This document shows, piece after piece, positions 1 to 9,863 of a stretch of DNA of 64,000 bases. The first letter of the stretch is position 1. Each line of letters begins with the position of its first letter. The notes beneath the pieces were generated by a model, which made no database searches, was not told the origin of the DNA, and saw only the letters and a program-made list of their open reading frames with translations. The position numbers were made by a program, and so were the translations under genes. The stretch lies in NCBI GenBank assembly GCA_016282705.1, contig JAEELO010000049.1:1-64000 (forward strand). Direction: 5' to 3'. Source of the stretch: Candidatus Gastranaerophilales bacterium (lineage in GTDB: Bacteria > Cyanobacteriota > Vampirovibrionia > Gastranaerophilales > Gastranaerophilaceae).

Positions 1-49
1 CTTTTCTTGAATAACTAACCGTCTATAGATTAATACATTTTAATAATTA

Positions 50-850
50 TTATTTACCTAATTCGTAAGCTTTTTTAGCAGTTTTTTCTATTGTTTCGAA
101 CATAATGCCAGATATATTATTTTCTTTTAAAACATCATTGCCTACGGCAGTACAACCACCGGGGGTTGTTACGTTAATTATTAACTGTTCAGGAGAAACA
201 TCAGTTTCCATAACCATTTTAGCCGAACCCAATGCTGTTTGTGCCGACAATTTAAGACAGGTTTTATAATCCAAACCGAGTTTTTCTCCTGCTTTTGCAA
301 TCTCATCTATAACATAATAATAAAAAGCAGGGCCACTTCCCGATATTGCGGTAATTATATCTATATATTTTTCTTCCGCTTCAATTACTTCACCTACACT
401 TTTAAATATATCAAGTGCTATTTTTTTATGTACTTCTTTTGCATATGTTCCGCCGCAAATAGCACTCATGCCTGCATTAACAAGAGCAGGAGTATTCGGC
501 ATTATTCTAACAACAGGAACGCTACCTATAATTTCTTCAATAGTCTTTATTGAAATGCCTGCAGCAATTGATAATACAAGATGATTTTCGGTAATATAAG
601 GTTTAATTTCATTTAATACATCTCTTAAAACAAAAGGTTTTACGGCAAACAATATTATATTGCAATTTTTAACTACCTCTGCATTATCGAAAGTAGTATT
701 TACTTTATTTTTTTCTTTTAATACAGTAAGCGCCTGTTCATTTTTATCTGAAACAAATATATTTTCACTTTTACAATAACCTGAAGAAATTATGCCGTTC
801 ATAATGGCAGTTGCCATCTTTCCGCCGCCGATAAACCCTATTTTGTTCAT
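50..850 (-). CDS. proC: Pyrroline-5-carboxylate reductase
   Basis: 266 aa; N-terminal GFIGGGKMATAIMNGI Rossmann motif and C-terminal TTPGGCTAVG.. P5CR signature. Confidence 0.95.
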   Translation of the reverse strand: MNKIGFIGGGKMATAIMNGIISSGYCKSENIFVSDKNEQALTVLKEKNKVNTTFDNAEVVKNCNIILFAVKPFVLRDVLNEIKPYITENHLVLSIAAGISIKTIEEIIGSVPVVRIMPNTPALVNAGMSAICGGTYAKEVHKKIALDIFKSVGEVIEAEEKYIDIITAISGSGPAFYYYVIDEIAKAGEKLGLDYKTCLKLSAQTALGSAKMVMETDVSPEQLIINVTTPGGCTAVGNDVLKENNISGIMFETIEKTAKKAYELGK

Positions 851-877
851 ATTATTTAACCTTTATAATTTTTGTGA

Positions 878-906
878 TTGACAATAAGTTATGTCTTATT
901 TATTAT
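878..906 (+). promoter_or_regulatory. Sigma70-type promoter for rpmH: TTGACA (878-883), 17 bp spacer, TATTAT (901-906)
   Basis: Near-consensus -35/-10 with 17-bp spacing, 38 bp upstream of the rpmH ATG. Confidence 0.75.
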
Positions 907-943
907 GATATAACGAAAAAGAACACATTCAAGGAGAAATAAA

Positions 944-1096
944 ATGAGACGTACGCTGGAAGGAACAAAAAGAAAGAGACAAAATGTTAGCGGTTTCAGA
1001 GCACGTATGGCTACTCCGGGCGGTCAAGAAGTATTAAACAGAAGAAGAGCTAAAGGTCGTCATAAATTAGCTATCACTGCAAAAGAAAGAGCATAA
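944..1096 (+). CDS. rpmH: 50S ribosomal protein L34 (not in supplied ORF track, too short)
   Basis: Translates to [58 protein letters not shown] at 931; rnpA follows. Confidence 0.95.
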   Translation: MRRTLEGTKRKRQNVSGFRARMATPGGQEVLNRRRAKGRHKLAITAKERA

Positions 1097-1120
1097 GACT
1101 AACAATAAAACTCATATAAT

Positions 1121-1147
1121 AAAAGGGCTGCTTTGACAGTCCTTTTT
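1121..1147 (+). terminator. Intrinsic terminator/attenuator between rpmH and rnpA
   Basis: AAAAGGGCTG-CTTTGA-CAGTCCTTTT stem (one G-U) followed by T-run. Confidence 0.75.
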
Positions 1148-1166
1148 TAGCGCGTAATATAAAAAT

Positions 1167-1526
1167 ATGCTTCAAAAGAAATATCGATTAAAAAAATATT
1201 CTGCTTTTAATGCAACTTACAGATTAAAAAATACTGTTGCAAACAGGGATTTATGCATTTATTTCGGGAAAGAAAAAACATCTGACGACATTACAACAAA
1301 AATAGCTTTTGTTGTAAGTAAAAAAATTCATAAACGTGCTATTGTGAGAAACAGAATAAAAAGATTAATGAGAGAAAGCATTCGTTTGATAATAAAAAAC
1401 AATGAATTCAATAATATTCATAAATATATATCAATTATATTTATAGCAAGAAGCAATGCTATAAATAAAAACTTTAATGAAATAGATTTTTCCGTAAGAA
1501 ACCTGTTAAAAAACAAATTCAAATAG
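1167..1526 (+). CDS. rnpA: Ribonuclease P protein component
   Basis: 119 aa; FVVSKKIHKRAIVRNRIKRLMRE matches the RnpA signature; adjacent to rpmH. Confidence 0.93.
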   Translation: MLQKKYRLKKYSAFNATYRLKNTVANRDLCIYFGKEKTSDDITTKIAFVVSKKIHKRAIVRNRIKRLMRESIRLIIKNNEFNNIHKYISIIFIARSNAINKNFNEIDFSVRNLLKNKFK

Positions 1527-1533
1527 TTATAAT

Positions 1534-1935
1534 TTATTTGCAATAGGTATTTGAAAAGCTTATTAAATCCTTCATTATATTATTTACATCAGCGTTTGTA
1601 TCGATACCAGCAAGAAAATTAATATATTTTATTTTATTATCCGCAAATCTTTGGGTTTCAGCCATCGGAGCATTACAAGCAGCTTTCATTGCATTTCCCT
1701 GTCCGATGTAAAAATCAAGACTGCACATTCCGTTTTTCATACCGTTAGTCTGATACGAAAATTTTTCGGTTGCAAATGATGCAGGAGTACAAGTTCTTAG
1801 CTTTTGATAATAATTTAATTCCGACTGAACCTGATTTTTTATATTTTGAGGAAGTGTATCATACAAAGATGCATATACTCTAACCGGAGAAAGCAAAAAC
1901 AAAAGTAATACAATATAAGTAATTTTATTTTTCAT
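1534..1935 (-). CDS. Hypothetical exported protein
   Basis: 133 aa with N-terminal signal peptide (MKNKITYIVLLLFLLSPVRVYA). Confidence 0.6.
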   Translation of the reverse strand: MKNKITYIVLLLFLLSPVRVYASLYDTLPQNIKNQVQSELNYYQKLRTCTPASFATEKFSYQTNGMKNGMCSLDFYIGQGNAMKAACNAPMAETQRFADNKIKYINFLAGIDTNADVNNIMKDLISFSNTYCK

Positions 1936-1948
1936 TATTATAAACTCC

Positions 1949-2995
1949 TTATTTATTTTCTATCATTTGTTGTTTTTTATTGTGAATTACAGATGCGATA
2001 AATGCTGCACCAACAATTACAAGACCTGCACCACCGGTTATATATTCGGGAACTTCCATCCTTGTACTTACAAACATTACAACAGCCAAAAAACCTATTG
2101 CCCAGTGAGCTCCGTGTTCAAGATATAAATACTGTTTTAATGTTTTCATATCCACCATATAAATAGTTAAAGAACGAACAAACATTGCACCTATAGCAAG
2201 ACCTATCGTTATTATGATAATATCTTTACTTATTGCAAATGCACCTAAAACACCGTCAAGCGAGAACGAAGCATCTATTAATTCCAAATATAAAAATCCT
2301 ATAAATCCTAACTTTGCTGTTGTTCCGAGTAAAGCAGCTTTCTTTTCGGCAATATCTTCAAGCAGATTACTTATACTGTCTACTACCAAGTAGCATATAA
2401 TACCTGTTATACCTGCCATCATTACCGCAACTTTTTGATTATCGGGAATAAAATGCATTAAAGCAACAAGAGAAAGAAGCACTATGATTACATCTATATA
2501 TCTGATACAATGTATTTTTACCATTGGTTTTTCAATCATACTAAGCCAATGGACTTCTTTTTCAGGATTAAAAAAGTAAGACCAGAAAATCATCATAAGA
2601 AAAGCTCCGCCAAACGTAACTAATGGTGCATGAGCTATATGTAAATAATGTGTATATTTATCAACATCATATAATGCAAGTTGAGTTACAGAAAGAACAC
2701 TTAACCTGGAAAAAACAGCAACTACAATTATGGGGAACAGAAAACGCATTCCGAATACGGCAATCAAAATACCCCATGTTATAAACCTATGCTGCCATTT
2801 TGCATCCATTTTTTCAAGTTTCAACGCATTTATAACGGCATTATCAAAAGATAATGTAATTTCAAGTATTGATAAAAAAGCAACAATAAATAATGCTTTT
2901 CCGCCGCTGCCTGAGATTTCATGTTCTGCCCACAGATATGCGCATATTAAACCGGCTATTGCAACGAAAAAAGATCCTCTAAAATATTTAAGCAT
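1949..2995 (-). CDS. TerC/DUF475-family integral membrane protein
   Basis: 348 aa, many TM segments; ITLSFDNAVINALKL and ELIDASFSLDGVLGAFAI duplicated acidic TerC-like motifs. Confidence 0.85.
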   Translation of the reverse strand: MLKYFRGSFFVAIAGLICAYLWAEHEISGSGGKALFIVAFLSILEITLSFDNAVINALKLEKMDAKWQHRFITWGILIAVFGMRFLFPIIVVAVFSRLSVLSVTQLALYDVDKYTHYLHIAHAPLVTFGGAFLMMIFWSYFFNPEKEVHWLSMIEKPMVKIHCIRYIDVIIVLLSLVALMHFIPDNQKVAVMMAGITGIICYLVVDSISNLLEDIAEKKAALLGTTAKLGFIGFLYLELIDASFSLDGVLGAFAISKDIIIITIGLAIGAMFVRSLTIYMVDMKTLKQYLYLEHGAHWAIGFLAVVMFVSTRMEVPEYITGGAGLVIVGAAFIASVIHNKKQQMIENK

Positions 2996-3047
2996 TATAC
3001 CAACTTTCCTTAATTATTTATCTTTATTTTACAAATAAATTATATAA

Positions 3048-3086
3048 AAAAAATAGAGCAAAAAGTTCATCTCTTTACTCTATTTT
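3048..3086 (-). terminator. Intrinsic terminator downstream of the 3107..3895 gene (minus strand)
   Basis: AAAATAGAG...CTCTATTTTTTTT hairpin + T-run on minus strand. Confidence 0.55.
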
Positions 3087-3106
3087 CATTATTAAGTATA
3101 TTTAAA

Positions 3107-3895
3107 CTATGCTTGCTTTACAAGCTGCTCAAGCTTATATATACCCAATTCGGAATTAACTATATTTCTGGACAAAACACGTTTTGCAGGTTGAACATAG
3201 GGATTGCCTTCATGGTCAAAACAAAGTACTTCACCTTTACCGATTGTTCTTACACCCTCTAATGTTTCAACTTTTTGTCCTTCAGGTAATACTGTAAAAG
3301 CGCCCGGTGCTTGTTTTGTAAAGTTAATAATTTTACCGTACGGCAAATCAGACGGCTTTTGATATTCAAGTTTACCGGCCTCGTATGATTCTGTCGAGAC
3401 ATAAGAACCCTCAAAAACTTTTCCGTCACAAACAGCAAAATCATCTTTATCATATATCATTATCATTTGTTCTTTTGAAGTATCTATTTTATATGGTTCC
3501 GTTTCACTCCACTTATTGGGAACGTAATATTCACCGTCTTTTTGATATACATGCGGATTATTTGCGAGAACAACTTCCGGTGTGCCGTTTGGATTAAACC
3601 TATATGCCTGAACTTGATTTGGTTTACTCATATATTTATATGCGGTTTTATATAATTTTTGCATCTTTTCTGATTTTAAACCAATTACTTCCGGAAGCTC
3701 TTTGCCATTGGAGGAAGTTAATCCGAATGAGATTTTACTAATATTGGCAATATTATTAGGATTTTTTGCTAATATAGCAAAAGGATTACTTGCGACTGCC
3801 GATTGAGTAAAACCTATTGTTTGTTTTTTACCTTTACCGTTTTTTTTCGTACTAAAATTGGGCATAGAATATGCCACTGTTGATGATATAATCAT
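3107..3895 (-). CDS. Hypothetical protein; likely start trimmed to internal Met at 3895
   Basis: ORF 3107..3955; the 20-aa N-terminal extension (MFAYKCCISCVFKTLERRTV) looks untranslated; RBS-like AGAAAGGAGAACGG precedes ATG at 3895 on the minus strand. Confidence 0.6.
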   Translation of the reverse strand: MIISSTVAYSMPNFSTKKNGKGKKQTIGFTQSAVASNPFAILAKNPNNIANISKISFGLTSSNGKELPEVIGLKSEKMQKLYKTAYKYMSKPNQVQAYRFNPNGTPEVVLANNPHVYQKDGEYYVPNKWSETEPYKIDTSKEQMIMIYDKDDFAVCDGKVFEGSYVSTESYEAGKLEYQKPSDLPYGKIINFTKQAPGAFTVLPEGQKVETLEGVRTIGKGEVLCFDHEGNPYVQPAKRVLSRNIVNSELGIYKLEQLVKQA

Positions 3896-4199
3896 CACCG
3901 TTCTCCTTTCTAAAGTCTTAAATACACACGAAATACAGCACTTATAAGCAAACAAATACTTACAAGTTTTCCGATTTCAAAAAAATATATTTTATAAAAT
4001 TTCCCGCACAGGGATACGCGAATGCGCTAAAAAACACCGTCCATTCTTTTCTTTTCTTTTACATTAAAAAAACCTTACTATATATATTAAAAATTTTAAT
4101 AAACTTCAAATTCAAAAAAATCAAAATTTGTCACATTTCGTTACACTATGACAATATTTGATTATTTATTTATTTTTTTAATCCGGAGAGAAAAAAACC

Positions 4200-7100
4200 T
4201 TACATTTTCTCATACCATTCCAACAAATCTTTACGTTTTACTTTCCTTGTTGAAGTCTTAGGTAATTCTTCTTTATGAAGAACAATCATTGTCGGTGTTT
4301 TATATGGAGCTAAATATTGAGATGAAAGATTTTTTACTTCATCTTCAATAATTTTTTGTACATCATCCTTTTCAGCTATATCATCAGTCGGAACAATTAT
4401 TGCACCTACTTCTTCCGTACCGGCTTTATTTCCGGATTTTATTTTTAATGAAAGAACGCATACTTCTTTTATTTTTTGTGATTGTTCAAGCACTGCTTCA
4501 ACTTCTTCCGGAAATATCTTTTTCCCACCGCCTAATACTATCATGTTTTTAATCCTGCCGGTAATTTTAATATAACCGTCAGCATCAATTTCAGCTATAT
4601 CTCCTGTATGGAACCATCCGTCTTCATCAATCACTTCGGCAGTCATTTCAGGTTTATTATAATATCCTTGCATAACATTATGACCGGAAACAAGCAATTC
4701 ACCATTTTCGGAGAGTTTTACATTAACAGAAGGCAATGGTTTACCTACCGTACCGATTTTATTGTTACGATAATAATTTGTAGAAACAGTCGGACTGGTT
4801 TCTGTTAAACCATATCCTTGGAATACCGGAATACCAAGTCTTTCAAAAAATTCCGCAACTGAAGGTTCTAATGGAGCGCCGCCTGATATAAAGCATTCTA
4901 ATTTACCGCCTAATTCTTTTAATATAGGCTTAAACATACGTCTTCTGATTTTTTTCGGAACATATTTAGCAACGGCAAACAAGAAATCAAACATTTTTCT
5001 TGCCTTGTCACCCTGCCTGTTTATCTGTTTTTCAATACTGTTTTTCAACATTTTGGCAACCAAAGGAACAACTATCATATTTGTTATTCCTTTTTCTTTC
5101 ATAGTATCCGTTAATTCTTTCGGATTTAAGCTTTGTATATATATGATTTTTGCCCCCATATACAACATTGTGAAAAAGCCGTCGGTTAATTCCAATAAAT
5201 GATTTAGCGGCAATATTGAAAGAAGACAATTAGAAGAAGATAATTTAAATATTTTCTCAAAATCTTTAAATTGAGAATAAATATTACCAAAACTAATCAT
5301 TACACCTTTAGGATTTCCCGTAGTTCCTGATGTATATACAATTAAAGCTGTTTCATCAAAAGAACGTGGTCTGCCCAAATCATTATCAATATTAGCTTCA
5401 ACATCAAATACATTAACACCGTCGCAAGGTGTTTCTTTATCTATAACAAAAATATGTTTTATAGAATCAACATTTTTCTGTACTTCCAATGCATGCTCGT
5501 AATAATGAGAAGAGCAGCAAATTACCGTAGGCTTACAATCATTTAAAATATTTGAATGTTCACTGACTGTTAATTTAACATCCAAAGGTACGGTAATTGC
5601 ACCTGTTTGAATTGAGGCAAAAAGAGCAATTCCAAATTCCGGTCTTGATTCGGTCAGTATTGCGATTCGGTCATTTCTGTTTATTCCTATTGTTTCTATT
5701 AAATAATTAGCAAACTTTTTGGAATTACGTGATAATTCTATGTATGTAATACTTTTATATCCTATTTTCGTTTTAATTGATACAGCCTCAACAGGTGCAT
5801 ATTCATCACCTTTATCCTGCATTAAATCGAGGAAATTCGAATATGTTTTTTCGGATATTTTATAGAATGCACGTCTTTCCAATGATTTTTTCATAAAATT
5901 AACACGTGAACGCAATTCAGCGGTAATTTCTTTTTCATCTTTCGACATATCATAAATTGGCTGACCAAATTGTATAACAAGAGTATTAAATAATTTTGGC
6001 AGTTTTCTTTTTTTACTCCAAGTTTCAAAACCACCCTTAATTGCGAAAGGTACAATCGGACAATCCGCTTGTTTTGCCATTATTCCAACTCCACGGTTAA
6101 ACTTGCATAAATTACCATCCGGAGTAAATTTCCCTTCGGGGAATATTATAACGGCTTCACCTTGTTTTAATTTTGTTACTCCTGCTTCTATTGCTTCAAG
6201 TCCTTTTCCGAATTGAAGAGGAAGAACATTATAATACTTCAATAAGTGTCTTATAATGGGTATTTTAAATGCTTCAGGACCTGTTACGAACCATAAATTA
6301 CGTTTTGTAGCCATTTGTAATATAAAAGTATCCAAGTGTCCCGTATGATTTCCTGCAAGTATTATTTTGCCTTTTTTAGGCAGATTTTCAATTCCTTCGA
6401 CTTTATATCTGAACAAAAACAGAAACAAACGTCCTAAAGTATTTTTCAGCAGGAAGTATCTGAAAGCTCTGTCAAAAAGCAAAATCCATAATGAAAGTAT
6501 AAATGCCAATCCTGCTATTATTTTGAATGTCAATAACGGATTAATAAATCCTGAAACAGCTATAATTGCTATAGTACCGGCAAGCGCGCAAAAAGTATTT
6601 AATGTTAAACTCAAACCGAATATTTTACCCCTGACTTTATCAGGTGTTACTTTTTGCAATACGGTATTTAACATAATAACTATCATTGCATCCGTAATTC
6701 CTATCGGAATCAACCATTTCCAAGCAATACTTATAGAATTACAAAAATTTGCAGTGAACAATGTCACAAAAAGTATTAAGAAACCAACCGAAAAAAGATG
6801 CAATAGTTTCATAAATCTGGCAAAATAGACGGTTGTAAACATACCGAGAATAATACCTATTCCGAGAATGGTTCTAAGATATGTTAAATCACTAAATTCC
6901 AGTTTATAGAAGTCTGTAACCAGAGTGTTTAAATTATTCGAAAAAGTTGCGACAATAAATTGAACAACAAAAGATAACAAAACCAAATACAATGCTTTTT
7001 TATGAGTAAATAAATAATCAACTGCAATTTTCATATCCGTAAACACTGTATTTTCAATATTTACGATATTTTGCTTATAACGAATATTAATAAAAAGACC

Positions 7101-7673
7101 AAAAATACTTGCCGCAAAATATGTAAAAATTATAAGGGCAATAGTATTATAAGCACCTATTAAGGATACAAAATAATTTGAAATAAATGCACCGAATAAC
7201 ACAGAAAGAGAACCAATTGAAGAACTAAGAGCATTGGCAAATTTTAATTGTGAACTTTCAACAATATTTGTCACTATTGCCATTTTCGCAGGATAAAAGA
7301 ATGCACTTCCGCATCCCAAAATAAAAGATAATATATAAATATATAATGCTTGAATATTATTAGTATAGAAAATAAGGAAAAAGCCTGCTGCCAATATTAG
7401 AGAACGGAATAATGAGCTGTAAAGTAATATTTGTTTTCTTGAGAATTTATCACTTAAAGCACCGGTTAGCGGACTAAAGAGAAATTGAGGAAGCAAAAAA
7501 CAGAAAAAAGTTAATGCTATTGCCTTACCGGCACTCGGCAATTTATCAATTAATATGGCAACTAATGTAAATTGAACAACTGCATCCGAAAAATGTGCAA
7601 ATAATTGGCACAGAAATAATTTAATAAAATCAATATTGGACAATGGCCCAAGTTTTTTCAATATAAAATCCAT
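4200..7673 (-). CDS. MFS transporter (LplT-like) - PlsC-type acyltransferase - AMP-dependent acyl-ACP/CoA ligase fusion (Aas-like)
   Basis: About 1157 aa; N-terminal 12-TM MFS; NHTGHLDTF (NHxxxxD) and FPEGKFT acyltransferase motifs; YTSGTTGNPKGVMIS and GYGLTETSP AMP-binding motifs; likely start MDFILKK at 7673. Confidence 0.9.
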   Translation of the reverse strand: MDFILKKLGPLSNIDFIKLFLCQLFAHFSDAVVQFTLVAILIDKLPSAGKAIALTFFCFLLPQFLFSPLTGALSDKFSRKQILLYSSLFRSLILAAGFFLIFYTNNIQALYIYILSFILGCGSAFFYPAKMAIVTNIVESSQLKFANALSSSIGSLSVLFGAFISNYFVSLIGAYNTIALIIFTYFAASIFGLFINIRYKQNIVNIENTVFTDMKIAVDYLFTHKKALYLVLLSFVVQFIVATFSNNLNTLVTDFYKLEFSDLTYLRTILGIGIILGMFTTVYFARFMKLLHLFSVGFLILFVTLFTANFCNSISIAWKWLIPIGITDAMIVIMLNTVLQKVTPDKVRGKIFGLSLTLNTFCALAGTIAIIAVSGFINPLLTFKIIAGLAFILSLWILLFDRAFRYFLLKNTLGRLFLFLFRYKVEGIENLPKKGKIILAGNHTGHLDTFILQMATKRNLWFVTGPEAFKIPIIRHLLKYYNVLPLQFGKGLEAIEAGVTKLKQGEAVIIFPEGKFTPDGNLCKFNRGVGIMAKQADCPIVPFAIKGGFETWSKKRKLPKLFNTLVIQFGQPIYDMSKDEKEITAELRSRVNFMKKSLERRAFYKISEKTYSNFLDLMQDKGDEYAPVEAVSIKTKIGYKSITYIELSRNSKKFANYLIETIGINRNDRIAILTESRPEFGIALFASIQTGAITVPLDVKLTVSEHSNILNDCKPTVICCSSHYYEHALEVQKNVDSIKHIFVIDKETPCDGVNVFDVEANIDNDLGRPRSFDETALIVYTSGTTGNPKGVMISFGNIYSQFKDFEKIFKLSSSNCLLSILPLNHLLELTDGFFTMLYMGAKIIYIQSLNPKELTDTMKEKGITNMIVVPLVAKMLKNSIEKQINRQGDKARKMFDFLFAVAKYVPKKIRRRMFKPILKELGGKLECFISGGAPLEPSVAEFFERLGIPVFQGYGLTETSPTVSTNYYRNNKIGTVGKPLPSVNVKLSENGELLVSGHNVMQGYYNKPEMTAEVIDEDGWFHTGDIAEIDADGYIKITGRIKNMIVLGGGKKIFPEEVEAVLEQSQKIKEVCVLSLKIKSGNKAGTEEVGAIIVPTDDIAEKDDVQKIIEDEVKNLSSQYLAPYKTPTMIVLHKEELPKTSTRKVKRKDLLEWYEKM

Positions 7674-7780
7674 ACTATCTCCTACTATATACAGAAATAT
7701 TAACATTTTTTTATTGTTTAGTTAAATTATTAACAAAAAATAGTGTTCACTTTCAAAAAAATATCAGTATAATATAAATA

Positions 7781-8392
7781 ATGAAAAAGATTTTAACTGT
7801 ATTTTTAGTATTACTCTTATCCGGTACGGCATATGGCGCCGGTTATGTCGGCACTCTTCCTGATGTCGAAGCTGAATTTTCATATTTAAAAAAAGAACAT
7901 AGTGTAAAAGCCGCTGCACCATATTCCGTTGAAGAACTTGATAAGCAAAATGAAGCAAAACTAAAACCAATACCAAGAGATAATGAAAATTATGTTGATA
8001 TAATAATAAAAAAGGATAAGACATCCGCATACACAAAAGACGTAAACAATGTAATAATAATACTGGAGAAACTCAGAAAATGCATTAATACAGATAATAA
8101 TATTCAAATGTTTAATGCAATTGTAAGCAATCTTATTGATAATGTGGAATACATAAGGGTTGAATATCAAAATAAACCTGAAGAAAACTATCTTTCGTAC
8201 AATAAGCTTATAGAATTATCAAAACAAGCGAGAGAAACTGCAACTTTCAGAACTCAAGGCAGAGCAGTTGAAAAATATCTGCCTTATACATCTATAGATA
8301 ACATATATACTAAAGAAAATCTTGATAATAAAATGAACAGTTTACTTAATAACGTAAACGATACTATTTTTATACTTAAAAATTTAGAATAA
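7781..8392 (+). CDS. Hypothetical exported protein
   Basis: 203 aa with signal peptide MKKILTVFLVLLLSGTAYGA. Confidence 0.65.
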   Translation: MKKILTVFLVLLLSGTAYGAGYVGTLPDVEAEFSYLKKEHSVKAAAPYSVEELDKQNEAKLKPIPRDNENYVDIIIKKDKTSAYTKDVNNVIIILEKLRKCINTDNNIQMFNAIVSNLIDNVEYIRVEYQNKPEENYLSYNKLIELSKQARETATFRTQGRAVEKYLPYTSIDNIYTKENLDNKMNSLLNNVNDTIFILKNLE

Positions 8393-8461
8393 TTATTCTT
8401 TTTATATATACTTTTGACTGTTCTATATATAAATAATTTACCTCTTAATAATAAAGAGGTG

Positions 8462-9091
8462 ATGAATATGCTGAAAAAAATATTTATTTTAAAAATTTTT
8501 TTAATAATATTTGCGGGAATTGGATATTGCTATAGTGAAGATGAACTAAACAGACTTGAATACTTAAGTTTCGGGCAAATATATGAAGATGATACTCTGG
8601 GAGAAAGAATAACCAGATTAGAAACGAATTATTTCGGACTATCACAATCAGGAGACATAGACAGCAGAATATCAAGAATATCACAGCTGGCAGAAAACAA
8701 AAAAATGCCTTCTATGTCATTCCCTGAGAGAAAGAATGTTTCTATACCCAAAAAAAATAAGATAAAATCAATTTTAAATACAGCATCAGACTTTTTCGGT
8801 ACCGGTTCTATGACAGGTTTTACTCCGTCCTTTACGGGTTCACCTTATGGATATTCAGATACTATGTATAATAATGAATTTAATAATTTTTTGAATAATC
8901 CTAATGCATATTGTCCATATCAAAACAATATCAATCCGTATGCGGGCATAAATTCATTGGGAGAAAATAACCCATACCTGCAAAATAATACATATATGAA
9001 CAATTTTCCGATAGGCAGAAACTACCATCAATCATTTTATACACCACAAAATATCTCAACAGGCTCCGGTGTACATATAATAAAAGATTAA
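8462..9091 (+). CDS. Hypothetical exported protein with paired RLExxxFGxxY-type motifs
   Basis: ORF 8414..9091, likely start MNMLKK at 8462 (AAAGAGGTG RBS); LNRLEYLSFGQIYEDDTLGERITRLETNYFGLSQSGDIDSRISRI. Confidence 0.65.
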   Translation: MNMLKKIFILKIFLIIFAGIGYCYSEDELNRLEYLSFGQIYEDDTLGERITRLETNYFGLSQSGDIDSRISRISQLAENKKMPSMSFPERKNVSIPKKNKIKSILNTASDFFGTGSMTGFTPSFTGSPYGYSDTMYNNEFNNFLNNPNAYCPYQNNINPYAGINSLGENNPYLQNNTYMNNFPIGRNYHQSFYTPQNISTGSGVHIIKD

Positions 9092-9112
9092 AAAATTTAT
9101 AAAACCAAAAAG

Positions 9113-9138
9113 AAAGAGAGAACAAATGTTCTCTCTAT
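9113..9138. terminator. Bidirectional terminator-like hairpin between convergent genes
   Basis: Perfect stem AGAGAGAACA-AA-TGTTCTCTCT (9115-9136). Confidence 0.7.
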
Positions 9139-9168
9139 TTACTCTTTTCTCTCTTAATTATAAATCTA

Positions 9169-9402
9169 TTATGATTCAAATACATAACATAATAAAGAAG
9201 CTTCTCTTGCTTTTTTAACAGCTCTTGCAAGCATTCTTTGATGTTCTGCACAAGTACCTGTTATTCTTCTAGGAAGAATCTTTCCTGCTTCTGTTAAGTA
9301 TTTTCTTAATTTTTGTGCATCTTTGTAATCGATAGTTTCTATTTTATCAGCACAGAAACTGCAGTTTTTACGTTTTTTCTTGTCTAATTGTTCTTTTGCC
9401 AT
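9169..9402 (-). CDS. rpsR: 30S ribosomal protein S18
   Basis: 77 aa; C-F-C-x2.., [43 protein letters not shown]. Confidence 0.95.
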   Translation of the reverse strand: MAKEQLDKKKRKNCSFCADKIETIDYKDAQKLRKYLTEAGKILPRRITGTCAEHQRMLARAVKKAREASLLCYVFES

Positions 9403-9449
9403 TATATTTTTCCTCTATTCTATATTATTCTTATTTGAAGGTTCTTAGC

Positions 9450-9848
9450 CTAAAACGGAATTTCTTCTTCGCCTATTAATACATCATTTGTCATATCAAC
9501 TTCCGAAAACTTAACAACTTCATCGGATTTCTTCTCTGAAGAAGCGGCACCCGAAGAAGAAACAATTTCAAAACCCGATAAATCAAGTTCCATTATCTTC
9601 TTTTCAGAACCATCTTCGGCTTGAACTGAAGTTACCTGAAGTCTTCCGTCAACAACTATTTTATCACCTTTAGAAACTGCTTGTTCTATTGCATCAGCAT
9701 TATTTCCTCTTGCGACAACTCTTATCAACGATTGTTCTTTTTCATCAATATTAATTGTAAATGTAGTAACAGGAATATTATTACCCGTAAATCTTTTTTC
9801 CGGATTCCTATATACTATACCTGATAATACCGCTTTAGCTAATGACAT
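9450..9848 (-). CDS. ssb: Single-stranded DNA-binding protein
   Basis: OB-fold SSB sequence; acidic C-terminal tail ...NDVLIGEEEIPF; in rpsF-ssb-rpsR order. Confidence 0.93.
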   Translation of the reverse strand: MSLAKAVLSGIVYRNPEKRFTGNNIPVTTFTINIDEKEQSLIRVVARGNNADAIEQAVSKGDKIVVDGRLQVTSVQAEDGSEKKIMELDLSGFEIVSSSGAASSEKKSDEVVKFSEVDMTNDVLIGEEEIPF

Positions 9849-9863
9849 TATTTTCTCCGTTAA

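Noticed and set aside
239-553. 104-aa plus-strand ORF antisense to proC
   Set aside because: Shadow ORF: composition rich in F/Y/I/N/C, no homology-like motif, fully inside the well-supported proC gene.
6367-6828. 153-aa plus-strand ORF antisense to the MFS-acyltransferase-ligase gene
   Set aside because: Antisense shadow of conserved coding sequence; no RBS or motif.
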